NCBI RefSeq assembly: GCF_037325665.1
Contig: NC_090255.1
Coordinates: 32,586,152-32,650,151, forward strand
Direction of reading: 5' to 3'
Source: Littorina saxatilis
Taxonomy: Eukaryota > Mollusca > Gastropoda > Littorinimorpha > Littorinidae
DNA length: 64,000 nt
The translations under genes were made by a program, and so were the position numbers. The notes beneath the pieces were generated by a model. It did no database searches, was not told the DNA's origin, and was given only the letters and a program-made list of their open reading frames with translations. This document shows, in pieces, positions 62,511 through 64,000 of this stretch (position 1 is its first letter; every line of letters begins with the position of its first letter).

Positions 62511-62910
62511 ATACAGAAAAGCAGTATATTTTTTTTTTCTTTTTTTCTTTTTTGAAAAGCAGTATTAGAGCAAACTTCAAACGTCACATCAATCAAATTA
62601 TGTACTTGAAACACACCAGAATAGTGACAAAATCGAATTTGACTATTTCTTCTAAAAAGCCAAACAGCCAAACAGTTATACAAGATAGAGAGCTGCCCCA
62701 GACTGAGCGCTGACGACATTGATGAGAACAAACTCGATGATTAGATGATGTTTAATTAGCAGCGGGTATTGACTAAATGACACAGTAAAGCAGCAATCAA
62801 AACAAACAAAAAAGCTAAATAAAAACAGCATTTAGATCAAAGTTAATTAGTGAATTTAGTCACAGCAATCTAATTCTGTACTTAAAAAAACACATGAACT
62901 CGATGATTAG
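62510..62910. repeat. Duplicated 3' region of the pyruvyl transferase gene
   Basis: GCTGACGACATTGATGAGAA plus CAAACTCGAT at 62709-62738 repeats the last ten codons (62321-62349 region), now ending D-D-stop. A further piece, GAACTCGATGATTAG, lies at 62894. Surrounding words (AAAGCAG, ATTTAGAGCAA, TTCACATCAAT) recur at 62516, 62786 and 63356. Confidence 0.8.
62818..62823 (+). terminator. Possible poly(A) signal after the pyruvyl transferase gene
   Basis: AATAAA in GCTAAATAAAAACAGC, about 470 bp after the stop. Another AATAAA lies near 63441. Which is used cannot be told. Confidence 0.35.
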
Positions 62911-63119
62911 AAAGAGCCTGTTCTTAACTGGGCGAAGTCGACTACGCAAAGCATAATTCGCGAAGCTTTCGACATCATCCAACCACTTCTCTCCCCTTTC
63001 ATTCATTTCCGTTCCTAGAGTTCCTTTCCTTTTTTGCGTGTTTCCCCTCCATTTTCTTTCAAACCTGGTTCGTTCCGTGTTGCGTCTGCTTTTTGTTGTC
63101 TTTTGTGTTCTTGTTTTTC

Positions 63120-63143
63120 CTGATGAAGCTTCCATAAGCGAAA
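63120..63143 (+). ncRNA. Hammerhead-like core motif
   Basis: CTGATGA, then A, a GCTT/CCAT/AAGC hairpin, then GAAA: the conserved parts of a hammerhead ribozyme core are present with one extra A before stem II. Stems I and III are not convincing, so activity is doubtful. Penelope-like retroelements are known to carry hammerhead motifs. Confidence 0.4.
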
Positions 63144-63329
63144 ATTGTTCTCTGAAAAAGTCTTGTCTCGTTCTTGTATTGGTGAGTACAGCATTCCTTT
63201 GTTTTTTTTAACTTTGTTCATCTTACCACAGTCACTTCGTTGTTTAGATTTAGACTGAGTTTTCGATAACTAAGCTTCGTGTAGAGAGATTCGCGAAGTC
63301 GTTTTCACCCAATTAGGAAAATGCTTAAG

Positions 63330-63460
63330 CACGGGGTAATGACTAAATAACACAGAAAAGCAGCAATCCAAAAAAACAAAAACACAAAAAGACAATAACA
63401 GAAAAGCAGCATTTAGAGCAACTTTAATAATTCACATCAATAAATAAATAAGTAGAGTGT
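63330..63460. repeat. Third copy of the 3'-region repeat
   Basis: GGGGTAATGACTAAATAACA, CAGAAAAGCAGCAATCC and GCATTTAGAGCAACTTTAAT match 62764-62850 and 62515-62590. Confidence 0.7.
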
Positions 63461-63570
63461 TTGAGTGTGTGTGCTCGTGCTCTCAACTAAAACAAAAGTT
63501 AAACTAGCAATCGTTAAAAACCCGGTCCGTCCGACCAGCACTGCTATGTTCAGACTATGCGAATGTGAAG

Positions 63571-63774
63571 TTACAGCGTGCCCGGTACACACGCCCTTAT
63601 CGGTACATCATCGACTACGAGTGTTCTCTGGACAAGCTGTTTAATGCATTTTGCGAGTATTTCTAGCTCTTCTGCGGTGCAGTAGACCCTATAGACGATG
63701 AAGGTGTCCAAGATCTCAGAAGATGTGTGTGTAACCATTAGGTATTCAGTAAAATCCGTGTAAGAGTCTTTCAA
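63571..63774 (-). CDS. Unrecognised small open frame
   Basis: The frame reads MKDSYTDFTEYLMVTHTSSE through VVDDVPIRACVPGTL. Its composition is protein-like rather than repeat-like, and EILDTFIVYRVYCTAEELE has an amphipathic helical look. I do not recognise a family. It could be the end of a gene entering from the right on the minus strand, or chance. Confidence 0.25.
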   Translation of the reverse strand: MKDSYTDFTEYLMVTHTSSEILDTFIVYRVYCTAEELEILAKCIKQLVQRTLVVDDVPIRACVPGTL

Positions 63775-63829
63775 TTGACGGGGACAACCATGCCACCATT
63801 ATGCACCGACTTGACATAGATCAACAGAC

Positions 63830-64000
63830 GTGCCATTAGAATAAGGTATGTGCAGATGTGCCTCATCTGAACAGACAACTAAAACTTGATGTTTCCGTCA
63901 CACTTTGTCTTTTAGATCTTCATGGGATATACAGGTTACAACACTCGTGATTTTTTATATGGCCAGAGGCTTGTGAGTCCCTTGATATTCATCCGCTGGG
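63830..64000. repeat. Copy of a repeat also seen at 38960-39070
   Basis: GGTTACAACACTCGTGATTT and flanking words (CTTCATGGGATATACA, GGCTTGTGAGTC) match GGTTACAACACTCGTCATTT and its flanks near 39025. It runs to the window edge. Confidence 0.5.

Noticed and set aside
61911-62580. Minus-strand frames of 159 and 354 codons
   Set aside because: Shadows of the GC-rich pyruvyl transferase exon; the plus frame has the family motifs.

Overview
The window looks like nuclear DNA of a mollusc, most probably a caenogastropod snail of periwinkle (Littorina) type. The grounds are large introns with GT-AG junctions, very abundant (CA)n, (GA)n and (CT)n tracts, tRNA-headed SINEs of gastropod style, and a roughly 870-bp repeat whose head reads ACATTTAGTCAAG and which is present here at least seven times. 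I remember that repeat as common in periwinkle DNA. The species assignment is inference and was not tested by any search.

Three host genes are supported. (1) 1-5652, minus strand: the first two coding exons of SNRNP40, the WD40 protein of the U5 snRNP; the rest of the gene lies left of the window. (2) 6112-45807, plus strand: a complete SLC30A (ZnT2/3/4/8-type) zinc transporter. Nine coding exons with consistent phases give 500 residues, and a second possible first exon at 21067 ends in the same phase. SNRNP40 and the transporter start head to head about 460 bp apart, so they probably share a bidirectional promoter. (3) 61581-62352, plus strand: the last coding exon of a polysaccharide pyruvyl transferase family gene. 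I could not find its upstream exons.

Most of the remainder is mobile or tandemly repeated DNA. The 20-kb first intron of the transporter holds SINEs, four or five copies of the 870-bp family (two of them head to tail), a mariner-like element nested in one copy, and several minisatellites. Between the exons at 29 kb and 39.7 kb lie a small hAT-like element, a 5'-truncated LINE with an open reverse transcriptase frame inserted into an older repeat, a perfect 115-bp foldback element, and a 2.7-kb pogo-like element that itself hosts an 870-bp copy. Downstream of the transporter are a TTAA-flanked element that overlaps its 3' UTR, a Tc1-like transposon, and a broken DIRS-type tyrosine-recombinase retroelement. 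The pyruvyl transferase exon follows, flanked by two copies of a short element.

I found no clear new biochemical system. The strongest unusual signals are in the transporter gene. One is a 50-bp minisatellite of about 16 units made from the 3' end of coding exon 5 together with its splice donor (39789-40583). Others are two decayed partial copies of the last coding exon in the intron before it, alternative first exons of matching phase, and a poly(A) signal lying inside a transposable element. Also notable are the freshly inserted perfect foldback element and three loci with a hammerhead-like CTGNNGA-hairpin-GAA motif.
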